Shown here piece by piece: positions 35,180 to 44,260 of a DNA stretch of 48,285 nucleotides (position 1 is the first letter of the stretch; each line of letters begins with the position of its first letter). Origin of the DNA: Micromonosporaceae bacterium. Lineage in GTDB: Bacteria; Actinomycetota; Actinomycetes; Mycobacteriales; Micromonosporaceae. The DNA lies in assembly GCA_009377645.1 (NCBI GenBank), contig WHTQ01000029.1, positions 1 to 48,285 on the forward strand. The letters run 5' to 3'. Made by a program: the position numbers and the translations under genes. Under the pieces are notes generated by a model. The model worked only from the letters and a program-made list of their open reading frames with translations. It was not told the DNA's origin and did no database searches.

Positions 35180-38100
35180 GGCCGACCGCCGGGGGCGCCG
35201 GACGGCTCGACCAACGGCTGGTCGGCCAGCAGGGTCCGGATCAGCTGCCGGGTGGCGGGGGTCAGCTCGTCCGGGTGCTCTGTGTCCCGCCACCGGAGCA
35301 GGTCCGCCACGATCTCGCGTACCTCCGCCTGATCGCCCTGGGCATGGGCGGTCCGCAGCAGATCCCGCCAGGGGTGGTCGTCGCTGCGCCGGGCGTCGGC
35401 CAGCCAGGCCTGCCGGACCGCCCACCGGGCGGTGTCGAAGTCGCCGGTGGCGAGGCCGAGCTCGACAAGCTGGTGGGCGGTGTCGACCACCCCGGCAAGG
35501 ATCAGCTCCGGCTGGACCGCCGAGCCCGGCAGCCAGCTGTACGGCACCCGGGGGCTGGCCCCGGCCAGCTCGCCGGCGTCCTGCAACGGCGCGCCCTCGA
35601 CCAGGCTCAGGGCCGCCCGCAGGTCCGCCGCCCCGGCCGGGCCCCGCCGCTCGCCGCGGGCGCGCAGCCGGCGGAACAGGTGCCAGTCGACCAGCAGCCC
35701 CGGCCGCACCCGGTAGCGGCCGTCGGTAGTGGCCTCGGACAGCCACGGCTGGCCGTCCGGGCCGGTGCCCAGCCACCGGCGTACGTTCATGATCACAGCG
35801 GTACGGAGGGTGGGGCGCGCCGGCTGGGTCGGCCACAGCTGGCGGGAGATCTCGTCGGCGCTGGCCCCCGGGTCTCCGCAGACGGCGAGGTAGACCACCA
35901 TCTCCTGGCACACTCTCACCCGGTGGCTGGGGGGTGGGCCGGGTGCGGTGAGGCGGACCGGCCCGAGCACCGCCACCCGGGGCGGCTGGGCGGCGTCCCG
36001 CCACCACTGCGCCAGGTCGGCGTCCAGCTCCGGGTCGGGATCCGGGCTGGACTGCTCCGGCGGGGGGCGCTCCGGGGGCGGCGGCTCCGGGGCGGGCGGC
36101 TCCGGGGTGGCGGGCCGGCCGGTGGCCTTGGTGCCCGCCGTCCACGGGTCGGCGGCCGGCGGGGCGGGGTGGTCGTCGGCGGCGGCCGCGTGCTGGAGCA
36201 GGTCGGCGAGCGGGCCGAGCAGGTGCTCGGGTAGGGCGGCCGCCGGCAGCGGGTGGGAGTCGTCCAGGAACCCGGCCTTGAGCAGCCCCTCGTCGGTGAT
36301 CGCGATGGACCGGCGGCCGTAGCCGCCCCCGGCCGGGGCGGTGGTGGCCACCGCCACCGCGCATCGCCGCCCGGCGTCGACCAGCGCACCTTCCAGGTAC
36401 GCGAGCAGCTCGTCGTGCTCGGGGCGGGGACGGTTGACCACCAGCAGGTGCGGCGCCCAGGTGTCGGTCGCGGTGTCACTGGTGCGGCCGTGCACCGAGT
36501 CGGCCAGCCCGTGCCCGTCCAGCGCCGAGACGGTGTGGGACAACCGCTGGCGCAGCTCACCGGCCGCTTCGGGCAGCGAGTCCGCGACCGCGACCCGGTC
36601 CGGGTTGAGGGCGGCCAGCACCCCGGCGACCTCCGGCGGGAACCCCGCGAGCACCACCCGCACCTGGTCCGACCACGGGTTGTGGGCGAGCTCCGCGACC
36701 AGGTAACGCAGCAGGTCGCCGGTCCGGTCGGGGTTGCCGGTGACCGTGAGCATCCCCATCCGTTCCAGGTCGATCAGCAGATGCTGGCCGGGCTGGGAAC
36801 CGATCGTGACCAGCGCCGGCAGCGGTGCGAGCACCCCGGCCACCTCCGGCAGGGCGGCGGTGACGGGCAGGAACCAGCTGCTCGGGCCGCTGGCGTGGAA
36901 CGGCGGCGGCGGTTCCCGGTCGGCCGGCGAGGAGAGGATCAGGTGGATCTCGCCGTCACCGATCCAGACCGCTCCGACATCCGGCAGGCGGGCCGGTCCG
37001 GCGCCGGGGGCGGGGGCGGCGCCCGCGGCGCCGGCGGCGTCCGCGGCGTCCGGCGGGCCGGCGTGCGAGGCCGCCAGGAACCGCAACGCACGGTCGAGCC
37101 GGGCGACGTCGGCGGTCGCGGCGGCCCGCAGGGTCGCCTCGGCCGCGGCGTCGCCCGGGTGGGTGATGACCCGGCCGGCCCGGCGGCGGGCCGCCTTCCG
37201 CCACCGGTACAGCCCGAGCGCACCGACCAGCACCGAGGCCAGCACACCCGCCGCCAGCAGCGGTCCGGACGCCGGCTGCGGGTCCGCCGGCGGCTGCGGC
37301 TGCACCGGCGGTTGGGCCGCCTCCGGCGGGGGCCCGGCGCCGATCCCGGGGGGTGAGGGAGCGGCGCCGGGCGTGGGGGCGGTGCCTGGATAGCCCAGCG
37401 GCGGCTGGGCCGCCCCGCCGCCGTCGGCCGCACCGCCCGGGGACGGGGGCGGGGTCGGGGGCGGTTCCGGCTCGGTGGGCTCGGTGGGCGGGGCGGCCAG
37501 CTCGCCGGTGGCGTGCCGGCGCTCACCCTGGTCCTCGGCGTCCGCCGGCAGCACCAGCCGGTCACCGGGCTGGATGTGGTCCGGATACTCCGGATACCGC
37601 TCGGCGTATCCGGGGTTGAGCGCCGCGATCTCCGGGTAGCGCCGCTCGTCCCCCAGGTACCGGCCGGCGATGTGCCACATCCAGTCGCCCCGGTCGACCT
37701 CGTGCACGAGCTGTTCGGAGGCCGGGTCCGGCGCGTCCTGTGCCAGGCCGGCAGCCGGTACCGGGGCGGCCGCCACCGGCGCCGGGTGGTCGAGGTAGGC
37801 GGCGTGGGCGTGGCTGATGCCGGGCGTGGTCAGCGCGGCCAGCACCCCGGCCACCAGCACGTTGGCCAGCCGCTGTGGTCCGGCCAGCCCGGGCACCCGC
37901 GGGGTGCGGCGCCCGGTCAGCTGGGCCCCCAGCTCCAGCAGCAGCGAGCCGGCCACCACCGCCCAGGCCACCCACCCGACCACCGACAGCGTCCACAGCA
38001 GCAGCTGACCGTCGTCCGGGCGGGTCAGCAGGTCGGCGACCTGGCCCGGGGTCGGGAGCCGGTCCGGCACCGGGTTGCCACCCAGCGCGAGCAGCAGCGC

Positions 38101-38196
38101 CGGACCACCCGCCAGCACCGCCACCAACCCGGCCACCGCCGCCGGCCCGACCAGCAGCCACCGGACCAGCCGGCCCAGCCGCCCGTACCGCGTCAT
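35176..38196 (-). CDS. LysM and BTAD domain membrane protein of the Tad run
   Basis: 1006 residues. Three hydrophobic segments near the N-terminus (about 12-40, 66-92, 108-125) are followed by a LysM peptidoglycan-binding domain (164-217, HEVDRGDWMWHIAGRYLGD..). A ~100-residue Pro-rich spacer leads to one more helix (~280-305) and then a cytosolic half. That half includes a bacterial transcriptional activator domain (BTAD) at the C-terminus (about 800-1000; VVYLAVCGDPGASADEISRQLWP as its DNA-binding-like part and the TPR-like region after). LysM plus BTAD in one membrane protein is found next to Tad clusters in actinomycetes as far as I recall. It may report cell-wall state to the pilus genes. 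Its ATG has GGGAGG upstream. Confidence 0.85.
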   Translation of the reverse strand: MTRYGRLGRLVRWLLVGPAAVAGLVAVLAGGPALLLALGGNPVPDRLPTPGQVADLLTRPDDGQLLLWTLSVVGWVAWAVVAGSLLLELGAQLTGRRTPRVPGLAGPQRLANVLVAGVLAALTTPGISHAHAAYLDHPAPVAAAPVPAAGLAQDAPDPASEQLVHEVDRGDWMWHIAGRYLGDERRYPEIAALNPGYAERYPEYPDHIQPGDRLVLPADAEDQGERRHATGELAAPPTEPTEPEPPPTPPPSPGGAADGGGAAQPPLGYPGTAPTPGAAPSPPGIGAGPPPEAAQPPVQPQPPADPQPASGPLLAAGVLASVLVGALGLYRWRKAARRRAGRVITHPGDAAAEATLRAAATADVARLDRALRFLAASHAGPPDAADAAGAAGAAPAPGAGPARLPDVGAVWIGDGEIHLILSSPADREPPPPFHASGPSSWFLPVTAALPEVAGVLAPLPALVTIGSQPGQHLLIDLERMGMLTVTGNPDRTGDLLRYLVAELAHNPWSDQVRVVLAGFPPEVAGVLAALNPDRVAVADSLPEAAGELRQRLSHTVSALDGHGLADSVHGRTSDTATDTWAPHLLVVNRPRPEHDELLAYLEGALVDAGRRCAVAVATTAPAGGGYGRRSIAITDEGLLKAGFLDDSHPLPAAALPEHLLGPLADLLQHAAAADDHPAPPAADPWTAGTKATGRPATPEPPAPEPPPPERPPPEQSSPDPDPELDADLAQWWRDAAQPPRVAVLGPVRLTAPGPPPSHRVRVCQEMVVYLAVCGDPGASADEISRQLWPTQPARPTLRTAVIMNVRRWLGTGPDGQPWLSEATTDGRYRVRPGLLVDWHLFRRLRARGERRGPAGAADLRAALSLVEGAPLQDAGELAGASPRVPYSWLPGSAVQPELILAGVVDTAHQLVELGLATGDFDTARWAVRQAWLADARRSDDHPWRDLLRTAHAQGDQAEVREIVADLLRWRDTEHPDELTPATRQLIRTLLADQPLVEPSGAPGGRP

Positions 38197-38213
38197 GGTG
38201 TGCCTCCCGCCTG

Positions 38214-38612
38214 CTACTCGTCGACCAGGTGCGCGTCGGCCCGCCCGCGCGCCGTGTACGGTCCGAACCCGAACGCCCCCAGGAACAGCGGCGGGTAGGG
38301 CACCGCCACGGCCACCGACACCCGCCGCCCGTCCTCGCTGACCTGCGCCTGCCCGGTCACTCCGGCGGCGGCCAGGTAGGCGTCCGCGGCGGCGCTGGCC
38401 GCGGCCGGATCGACCACGATCTGCTCGCCGGTGACCGCCAGCGGGATGTCGATCGCCTGCCCGGCCGCCCGGGCCGCCTCGTTGGCGACGTTGTCGGCCC
38501 GGTGCATCGCCCGCAGGTAGCCCGACGCGTCCCACATCAGCGCCATGAACAGCAGCATCATCGGCATCGTGGCGGCCACGAACACGCTCACCCGTCCCCG
38601 GTCGCCGGTCAT
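38214..38612 (-). CDS. TadG-like pilus-assembly protein
   Basis: 132 residues. RGRVSVFVAATMPMMLLFMALM is a single N-terminal helix preceded by a basic residue pair, then an extracytoplasmic ~100-residue part without a vWA domain. Family members (TadE/TadG-like) are minor pilins of Flp pili. It overlaps the preceding gene by ATGA and lies 17 bp before the LysM-BTAD gene. Short compared with classic TadG (>400), as is usual for Gram-positive versions. Confidence 0.85.
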   Translation of the reverse strand: MTGDRGRVSVFVAATMPMMLLFMALMWDASGYLRAMHRADNVANEAARAAGQAIDIPLAVTGEQIVVDPAAASAAADAYLAAAGVTGQAQVSEDGRRVSVAVAVPYPPLFLGAFGFGPYTARGRADAHLVDE

Positions 38613-39037
38613 CGCCGCACCCGGTACTGGTCGAGCGGGGAGACGAAGCTGGCCGAGATCGGCCGGCCGGCCGGCACCCCGACCAGGTCGACATCGCCGT
38701 AGGTGACCGCACACGTCACCCGTACCGTCACCGAGGCCGGCGTCCCGACCGGCTGGCCGAACCCGGCGGTGTCCACCGCCACCGCCGGGCCACCGACACA
38801 CGCCAGCCCCTGCTCGGACAGGCTCTGCTCCACAGTGGTGGTGGCCAGGACGCGGGCGGTGCCGGCATCCCGGGCCAGCGACGCGGTACGGGCACCGTCG
38901 TAGGCGGCCATCTCGACCTCGCTGATCGCGTTCCCGGTCCGGCCGAGCACCACCGCGGCGGTGAACAGCGCCAGGAACATCGGCATCAGGACCGCCATCT
39001 CGATCGCCGCCGACCCGCGGGCGCCCCGGGCGGTCAT
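38609..39037 (-). CDS. TadE-like pseudopilin
   Basis: 142 residues. RGARGSAAIEMAVLMPMFLAL is the TadE-type N-terminus: a Gly-rich basic segment, then a helix beginning with E (AIEMAV). An extracytoplasmic domain of ~100 residues follows with a pair of Cys (ACVGG, VTCAV) suitable for a disulfide. Start and stop overlap both neighbours (ATGA each). Likely processed by a TadV-type peptidase not found in this window. Confidence 0.88.
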   Translation of the reverse strand: MTARGARGSAAIEMAVLMPMFLALFTAAVVLGRTGNAISEVEMAAYDGARTASLARDAGTARVLATTTVEQSLSEQGLACVGGPAVAVDTAGFGQPVGTPASVTVRVTCAVTYGDVDLVGVPAGRPISASFVSPLDQYRVRR

Positions 39038-39411
39038 GTCAGCCGCTCCACCGGCGCCGACGCGGTCTGGGTAACTGTCACGGTGACCCACGGGAGCACG
39101 CTGATCGCCTCCCCGCGGACCGTGGCGACCACGTGCTCGCCGTCGTTGCTGACCCGGATGTCCGGGTCCCACAGCACGTGTGGGAGCCGGGCGTGGAAGC
39201 CCTCGGCCCGGGTAAGCCCGGCCCCCGGCTCGGCCTGCCAGGCCCGTTCCCCCTCGGCCGCGACCTGCGCGACCGACAGCGCCGCCTGCTGGGCCAGGTA
39301 GTACATGCCCAGGTGAGCCACCCCGAACACGCACAGCAGCAGCAGCGGCAGGATGATCGCCATCTCGATCCCGCCGCCGCCCCGATCCCGGCCACGGTCC
39401 CCGGGCCGCAC
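39034..39411 (-). CDS. TadE-like pseudopilin (second copy)
   Basis: 125 residues. DRGGGGIEMAIILPLLLLCVF has the same E-containing start of the helix as its neighbour, then ~85 extracytoplasmic residues without Cys. GTG at 39411 is chosen: GGAG(AG) is five bases upstream and the previous stop ends two bases before it. Longer in-frame readings up to 39633 run through the upstream pilin-like gene and have no support. Two tandem TadE copies plus TadG give three minor pilin-like proteins. Confidence 0.85.
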   Translation of the reverse strand: MRPGDRGRDRGGGGIEMAIILPLLLLCVFGVAHLGMYYLAQQAALSVAQVAAEGERAWQAEPGAGLTRAEGFHARLPHVLWDPDIRVSNDGEHVVATVRGEAISVLPWVTVTVTQTASAPVERLT

Positions 39412-39413
39412 GG

Positions 39414-39620
39414 CTACTCTCCGCCCTCGGCACCGCCGCCGCCGTCGCCGGCCGGGCCCTCCACCTGGTCCATGAACAGGTTGGCGAGGTTGTCCCCCCA
39501 CGCCGCCACGGCGAGCGCGAGGATGACCATGGCGGAGACCATGACGGCGTACGCCATCGGCCCGAACTCGCCACGGTCCGCCCGGAGCTTGTGGGCGAGT
39601 GCGATAGTCAAGCGATACAT
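39414..39620 (-). CDS. Flp pilin-like small single-helix protein
   Basis: 68 residues: a basic N-terminus (AHKLRADRG), then FGPMAYAVMVSAMVILALAV as a transmembrane helix and an acidic Gly-rich tail. Position between tadC and tadE is where Flp-type pilins or small Tad accessory proteins are found. The Glu at +5 of canonical prepilin sites is absent, so normal processing is doubtful. It may be the major subunit of a shortened filament or an accessory. Confidence 0.8.
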   Translation of the reverse strand: MYRLTIALAHKLRADRGEFGPMAYAVMVSAMVILALAVAAWGDNLANLFMDQVEGPAGDGGGGAEGGE

Positions 39621-39636
39621 GACGGTCCCTCACTGC

Positions 39637-40506
39637 CTAAGTAATCCCTATGTAGACCTGTTGGGTGATCGGATAGATGACGAACGCGGCGAGGATGAAC
39701 AGCAGGATCGCCCCCGGGATCTCCAGCTTCCCGGTGGTCGCCTCGGCCCGGGACAGCGCATCGGCGCGGATTTGGTCCCGCAACGAGTCCGCCCGCTCCA
39801 GCAGGGTCCGGTTCACCTGCGCACCGGACTGGCCCGAGCTCTGCATGATCTGGCCGACGTCCCCCAGCTCGGCCACCCCGAGCTCCCGCCCCAGCGCGGT
39901 CAGCTCCTCCCATGGTGGACGGTGGTGGGCCCGGGCGCGCAGCAGCGCCTGCCGGATCTGCCGGATCACCCAGCCGTCCCCGACCTCGGCCGCCCGCTCC
40001 AGCGACTCCACCGAGCCGTGGCCGGCTCCCCGCTCCATCGCCACCAACGACAGGTAGACCGCCACCACCGACCGGAACTCCCGCCGCACCCGGCGCGCCC
40101 GGAACTGCAGGTCACTGTGGGCGATCACCGCGAACACGGCGGCCGTGGCGAGGCTGAGCGTGGCGCTGGCCGCGATCGCGGGCGCCGGCAGGTGCCGACC
40201 GGCGGCGGCCAGCATCACGCTGAGCAGCACCGGCAGCGCCATCCCGGCCAGCGCCGCCGTCAGCAGCGACGCATAGTAGTAGCCGGCGGTACGGCCGAGC
40301 AGGGCCAGGCTCTCGTACGGCACCGGGAACCGCCGCAGCAGCCGGTCGGCACCGGCCAGCCGCCCCTGCCGGCGCAGCTCCGGGTGCAGCCGCTGCAGCG
40401 CCGGACCCAGCGCCGGGGTGGCCGGCAGCAGCTCCCCGACCAGGATCACCGCCCCGGCGGCGGCCAGCGCACCGACCACAAGCGAGCCGACCAGTACGAA
40501 GTCCAT
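39637..40506 (-). CDS. tadC: TadC-like membrane protein (type II secretion F-domain)
   Basis: 289 residues: four or so helices with a T2SSF domain in the middle (RREFRSVVAVYLSLVAMERG, ...LERAAEVGDGWVIRQIRQAL, then HRPPWEELTALGRELGV). The C-terminal helix pair ends in YPITQQVYIGIT. It forms the inner-membrane platform with TadB for pilin assembly. Its ATG shares one base with the stop of the tadB gene. Confidence 0.9.
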   Translation of the reverse strand: MDFVLVGSLVVGALAAAGAVILVGELLPATPALGPALQRLHPELRRQGRLAGADRLLRRFPVPYESLALLGRTAGYYYASLLTAALAGMALPVLLSVMLAAAGRHLPAPAIAASATLSLATAAVFAVIAHSDLQFRARRVRREFRSVVAVYLSLVAMERGAGHGSVESLERAAEVGDGWVIRQIRQALLRARAHHRPPWEELTALGRELGVAELGDVGQIMQSSGQSGAQVNRTLLERADSLRDQIRADALSRAEATTGKLEIPGAILLFILAAFVIYPITQQVYIGIT

Positions 40507-41396
40507 CAGGCCACCCCCGGCGGTCGCAGGAACCGGGGCTGGGGCGGCGGCCGGCTCAGCGAGCGCACCCACATCAGCGTGCCGATGAACGCCCCGGCCA
40601 GCGCGAGCAGCACCAGCTGGCCCTGGCCGGTCGTGTATGCGGAGATCAGGTCCCCGCGGGCCAGGATCGCCACCACGATCAGCCCGAACACGGTCATGAA
40701 CCGCACCGTGGTGCGCGGCTGGGTGCGCTTGGCGTGCACCTCCCGACGCATCGAGACCTGCTTGGCGGCGTCCCCGGCGATCGCGGCCAGCACCTCGGTC
40801 AGGTGCTCCCCCCGGTCGGCCACGTGCAGCAGCAGCGCGGCCACCACGTGCTCGGCCACCGGATCGTCCAGCTCCGCGGCGAACCGGTGCAGCGCCAGCT
40901 TCGGGTCGGCGCCGGCCTGCAACCGGGCCGCCAGCGTCCGCACCGGCTCGGCGATCGCGGCCGGCGCCACCTCGGCACTGCCGACGATCGCGGAGGTCAG
41001 CCCGGCGCCGGTGGACAGCTGGTCCTTCAGCCGCCGGGTCCAGTCCGCGAGCGCCTCGGCCCGGCCGATCGCCCGCTCCTCCCGCTTCCCGACGCTCCAC
41101 AGCCACGGCACCCCGGGCACCGCCACCCCGGCCAGCAGCGCCATCGCCGGCACGCCGGTCAGCAGGTACCCGGCCACCGCCAGCACCGCCGCCGTGACCA
41201 GCAGCCCCTGCCGGGCCCGCCGCTCGGCCGCGGTCACACCGGAGCCCCGCCACCAGCGACGGACTCGGGCCGCCACCCCGGACTCGGTCCGTTGTGGCGG
41301 CGGCGGGGTGCGGGTGCCGCGCAGGCCGGCCACCACCAGGATCACGCCGCCGACCGCGAGCGCCGCCAGCACCGCCACATACGCATCCAGGATCAT
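40506..41396 (-). CDS. tadB: TadB-like membrane protein (type II secretion F-domain)
   Basis: 296 residues with N-terminal helix, a pair of helices near 70-110, and a T2SSF core (RAEALADWTRRLKDQLSTGAG to AAAKQV..). C-terminal helices close the protein. Partner of TadC and of the ATPase TadA, whose stop overlaps its ATG as ATGA. Confidence 0.9.
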   Translation of the reverse strand: MILDAYVAVLAALAVGGVILVVAGLRGTRTPPPPQRTESGVAARVRRWWRGSGVTAAERRARQGLLVTAAVLAVAGYLLTGVPAMALLAGVAVPGVPWLWSVGKREERAIGRAEALADWTRRLKDQLSTGAGLTSAIVGSAEVAPAAIAEPVRTLAARLQAGADPKLALHRFAAELDDPVAEHVVAALLLHVADRGEHLTEVLAAIAGDAAKQVSMRREVHAKRTQPRTTVRFMTVFGLIVVAILARGDLISAYTTGQGQLVLLALAGAFIGTLMWVRSLSRPPPQPRFLRPPGVA

Positions 41397-42844
41397 GCCC
41401 GCCTCCGGCCCGGCCAGGCACCGCGCTTGGCCTCGATGTAGGGGACTAGCACCCGGGCGTCGTAGCCGGCCAGCAGCAGCGGGTCGCGCAGCCGCTCCGG
41501 CAGGTGCCGCGGGACCGCCCGGCCATCCGGCCCGGGGGCGAACACCTCGGTGGTGACCACGTGCCCCGACTCGAAGCTGTCGTGCACCTCGACAATGTTC
41601 GACACGTAGCGCAGCTTGGCGCCGCCCCGCGCCCGCTCGTCCCGCAGCGTCAGGTAGACGATCAGGTCCAGCGAACCGGCCGCCATCCGCTGGGCGAGCT
41701 CGGCGGACATTCCCCGGCCGTGGGAGAGCGCCAGCTCCACGATCCGGTCCATCACCGCGTACGCGGAGCGGGTGTGGACTGTGCACATCGAACCGAGACT
41801 GGACCGCATCGCCTTGAGCATCGCCACGATCTCGTGGCTGCGGACCTCCCCGACGATGATCCGGGGCGCCGACATCCGCAGCGCGAACGCGATCAGGTCG
41901 TCCAGTGTGATCTGCCCTTCCGGGCGGCCGTCCGGTCCCCGTTCCCCGTGCCCCTCCCGGGCCTCGAAGCTCATCGCCCACGGGTGCTTGCCGGTCGTGT
42001 GCAGGCCGAGCTCCCGGGACTCCTCCAGCACCACGAACGCCTCGTGCGGCGGGATCCGGTCGGCCAGCGCCCGCAGCAGGGTGGTCTTGCCGGCATCGGC
42101 CGGCCCGGCCACCATGATGTTCGCCTTCGCGTCCACCGCCGCCGCCAGGAACCGGCAGGTCAGCTCGTCCAATGTGCCCAGCTCCATCAGCTTCTCCAGG
42201 CTGATGTCCACGTGCCGGTGCCGGCGGATCGCCGCGTACGGCCGGGGGGTGATCTGGTCGACCGCGGCCAGCCGGCTGCCGTCGACCAGCTGCCGGTCCA
42301 GCAGCGGCCGGGCGGTGGTCAGCGCCCGCTCGGTGCCGGGACCCTGCCGGGCCAGGGTCTGCAGCATCTGCAGCAGCTCCTCGTCCGAGTCGGCGACCGG
42401 CGGGGCCGCCACGATCGATCCGTCGCTGCGCTCCACCCGCACCTGGTCGCAGCCGAGCACGTGCACGTTCTCCACCTGCGGGTCGGCCAGCAGGATCTGC
42501 AGCCGGCCGAGCCCGACCAGCTCCCCGGCGACCGCGTCGGCCAGCGCCCGCTCGTCGCCGTCGGTGACTGGGTTACCGCGCAGCCGTTCGCCGTCCACAT
42601 AGGCTTTGACATGGGCGGCGACCAGCTCCTCCCCGAGCGCGGCCGGGTCGGCGCCGGGACCGGCCTCCCGGAGCCGCTCGGCCAGCTCGTCGGCGACCGC
42701 CCGGTGCAGCCGCCGGACCGTGGCGTAGTCCACCACCGGCGGCGGCTCCCAGGCCGGTGGCGGTGTCCCGGGCGTTGGTCGCGTCAGGTCGTGGCCGTTG
42801 ATGCGCTGCGGCACTACCGGCACCGGTCTCGACTCATACCGCAC
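41393..42844 (-). CDS. tadA: TadA/CpaF-type pilus assembly ATPase
   Basis: 483 residues. The N-terminal domain (1-200) is of the CpaF type. Walker A is GPADAGKT (247-254, K253), an Asp box lies near FVVLEESREL, and Walker B is RIIVGEVRSHE; the His-box region LGSMCTVHTRS follows. It hydrolyses ATP to drive pilin extrusion or retraction in the cytosol. GTG at 42844 overlaps the stop of the TadZ-like gene by 11 bases. All motifs are intact. Confidence 0.95.
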   Translation of the reverse strand: MRYESRPVPVVPQRINGHDLTRPTPGTPPPAWEPPPVVDYATVRRLHRAVADELAERLREAGPGADPAALGEELVAAHVKAYVDGERLRGNPVTDGDERALADAVAGELVGLGRLQILLADPQVENVHVLGCDQVRVERSDGSIVAAPPVADSDEELLQMLQTLARQGPGTERALTTARPLLDRQLVDGSRLAAVDQITPRPYAAIRRHRHVDISLEKLMELGTLDELTCRFLAAAVDAKANIMVAGPADAGKTTLLRALADRIPPHEAFVVLEESRELGLHTTGKHPWAMSFEAREGHGERGPDGRPEGQITLDDLIAFALRMSAPRIIVGEVRSHEIVAMLKAMRSSLGSMCTVHTRSAYAVMDRIVELALSHGRGMSAELAQRMAAGSLDLIVYLTLRDERARGGAKLRYVSNIVEVHDSFESGHVVTTEVFAPGPDGRAVPRHLPERLRDPLLLAGYDARVLVPYIEAKRGAWPGRRRA

Positions 42845-43577
42845 CGGCCACCTCCGGCTGCCGGGCCAGCGTGGCGTGGGCCGCGGCGGCGGCCCGGGCC
42901 AGCGGGCGGCGCCGGTGCACCGGGCCGCCGAAGCTCAGCGCCCGGGCGGTCCGCGGGTCGGCGGGCAGGCTGGCCGCCAGCGGCACCTGCAGCCGCTCGG
43001 CCACCTCGCCGGCCGGGTACGGGCCAGCCTCCACCACCAGCAGGCCCAGCCGGTCGGCGCGCTCGGCCAGCTCCCGGTGCAGCAGCTGGATCGCCGGCAC
43101 CGCGTGCGACACCGACGGCAGGCTGCCCCGCAGCACCAGCAGCACCCGGTCGGCCGCCTGCAGCACCGGCCACCCGACCGGCGCGCCAGCACCCAGCCGT
43201 CCACAGTCGGCGATCACGGTGCCAGCGGTGGGCTCCAGCCGCCGCAGGTGCTCGGCGATCGCGCCCCAGACCGGCCCGACGGTCGCCGACTGCGCCGGGT
43301 CGCGGACCCCCGGCAGCAACAGCCGCCGGCGGTGTGGCGGGTCCAGGTCCACCAGCTGCCGCTCGAACTCCTCGGCCAGCCGCCCCCGCAGCTCGGCCAC
43401 CGCCAGCTGGGCCAGCCCGCGCTGCGCATCCAGCCCGCCGCGCAGGTAGCCGGCCAGCACGTCCCCGCCGGCCGGGTCGCACTCGGCCAGCAGGCACCGG
43501 CCGGGCCAGGTCAGCGTGAACGCCAGCGCGCTGGCGGTCACCCCCGGGCTGCCCTTGGCCGACACCAACGCGATCAC
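42834..43577 (-). CDS. TadZ/CpaE-like MinD-family protein with altered P-loop
   Basis: 247 residues of the ParA/MinD fold. The P-loop is KGSPGVT (8-14): the signature Lys is there but the second Lys of KGGxGKT is Val. CDPAGGDVLAG follows, and a LLPGVRDPAQS segment. I recall actinobacterial TadZ-like proteins sharing this KGSPGVT form, so it seems family-typical, with little or no ATPase. It may mark where the Tad machine is built. Start ATG is followed by IALVSA; stop overlaps tadA. Confidence 0.85.
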   Translation of the reverse strand: MIALVSAKGSPGVTASALAFTLTWPGRCLLAECDPAGGDVLAGYLRGGLDAQRGLAQLAVAELRGRLAEEFERQLVDLDPPHRRRLLLPGVRDPAQSATVGPVWGAIAEHLRRLEPTAGTVIADCGRLGAGAPVGWPVLQAADRVLLVLRGSLPSVSHAVPAIQLLHRELAERADRLGLLVVEAGPYPAGEVAERLQVPLAASLPADPRTARALSFGGPVHRRRPLARAAAAAHATLARQPEVAGAV

Positions 43578-44260
43578 GGGCCGGCCTCCGGCACTAGCAC
43601 CACGGTGAGCTGGCCGGCGGCAGCCAGCGACGCCACCACCGCACCGTCCCGCTCGGCCACCAGCAGGCTGACCACCACCAGGTCGGCGCCGCGGCCGTCG
43701 GCGTCCTGCAGGTCGTGCACCCGGGCGTCGAAGGTGCGCGGCTGCTCGTCCGGCGCCGCCCCCTGGGCGCTGGTGGCCACCAGCAGCACCGGGTCACCGG
43801 CGCGTAAGGTGCGGCCTGGCAGCCGGTCCCGGGACACCCCGATCGCCACCAGCTGCTCGCCCGGGCCGGGCACCTGCTGGTCGGTCAGCTGCTCCATCGA
43901 CAGCAGCGTGCCGGCCGTCAACGACACCGCCGCGTACCGGCCGACCACCCGGTCGACCTGGTCGATCGGCACCGGGGACAGGCCGGGGGAGCTGTTCAGC
44001 CGGACGATCCGCAGGTCGTCCGAGACCACCTGGGCGCCGACCGGCACGTCCCGGGCCACCGCCAGGTACTCCTGGGACGGGCCGACCGCCCGGAACAGGG
44101 TCGCCGCGCCGAGCGCCGCCAGCACGATCGCCAGCACGCCGATCCCGACCCAGCCACGGCGGACGTGCCGCTGCCGGACCAGCCGGGGCGCGTCGGCCGG
44201 CCCGATCGCCGCGTACCCCTCCGGCGGGGCGACCGTGCCGCTGCCGCCACTGCTACTCAT
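43574..44260 (-). CDS. SAF-domain (CpaB-like) membrane protein
   Basis: 228 residues: a cytosolic ~35-residue head, one helix (about 38-58, GVLAIVLAALGAATL), and an extracytoplasmic SAF domain (LAVARDVPVGAQVVSDDLRI, ...GRYAAVSLTAGTLLSMEQL). CpaB/RcpC relatives in Gram-negatives support the Tad secretin; here there is no outer membrane, so it more probably interacts with peptidoglycan or the filament. Start overlaps the preceding stop (44257-44260). Confidence 0.85.
   Translation of the reverse strand: MSSSGGSGTVAPPEGYAAIGPADAPRLVRQRHVRRGWVGIGVLAIVLAALGAATLFRAVGPSQEYLAVARDVPVGAQVVSDDLRIVRLNSSPGLSPVPIDQVDRVVGRYAAVSLTAGTLLSMEQLTDQQVPGPGEQLVAIGVSRDRLPGRTLRAGDPVLLVATSAQGAAPDEQPRTFDARVHDLQDADGRGADLVVVSLLVAERDGAVVASLAAAGQLTVVLVPEAGP

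Noticed and set aside
39133-41556. Plus-strand 807-codon frame
   Set aside because: Antisense to tadB/tadC, low complexity.
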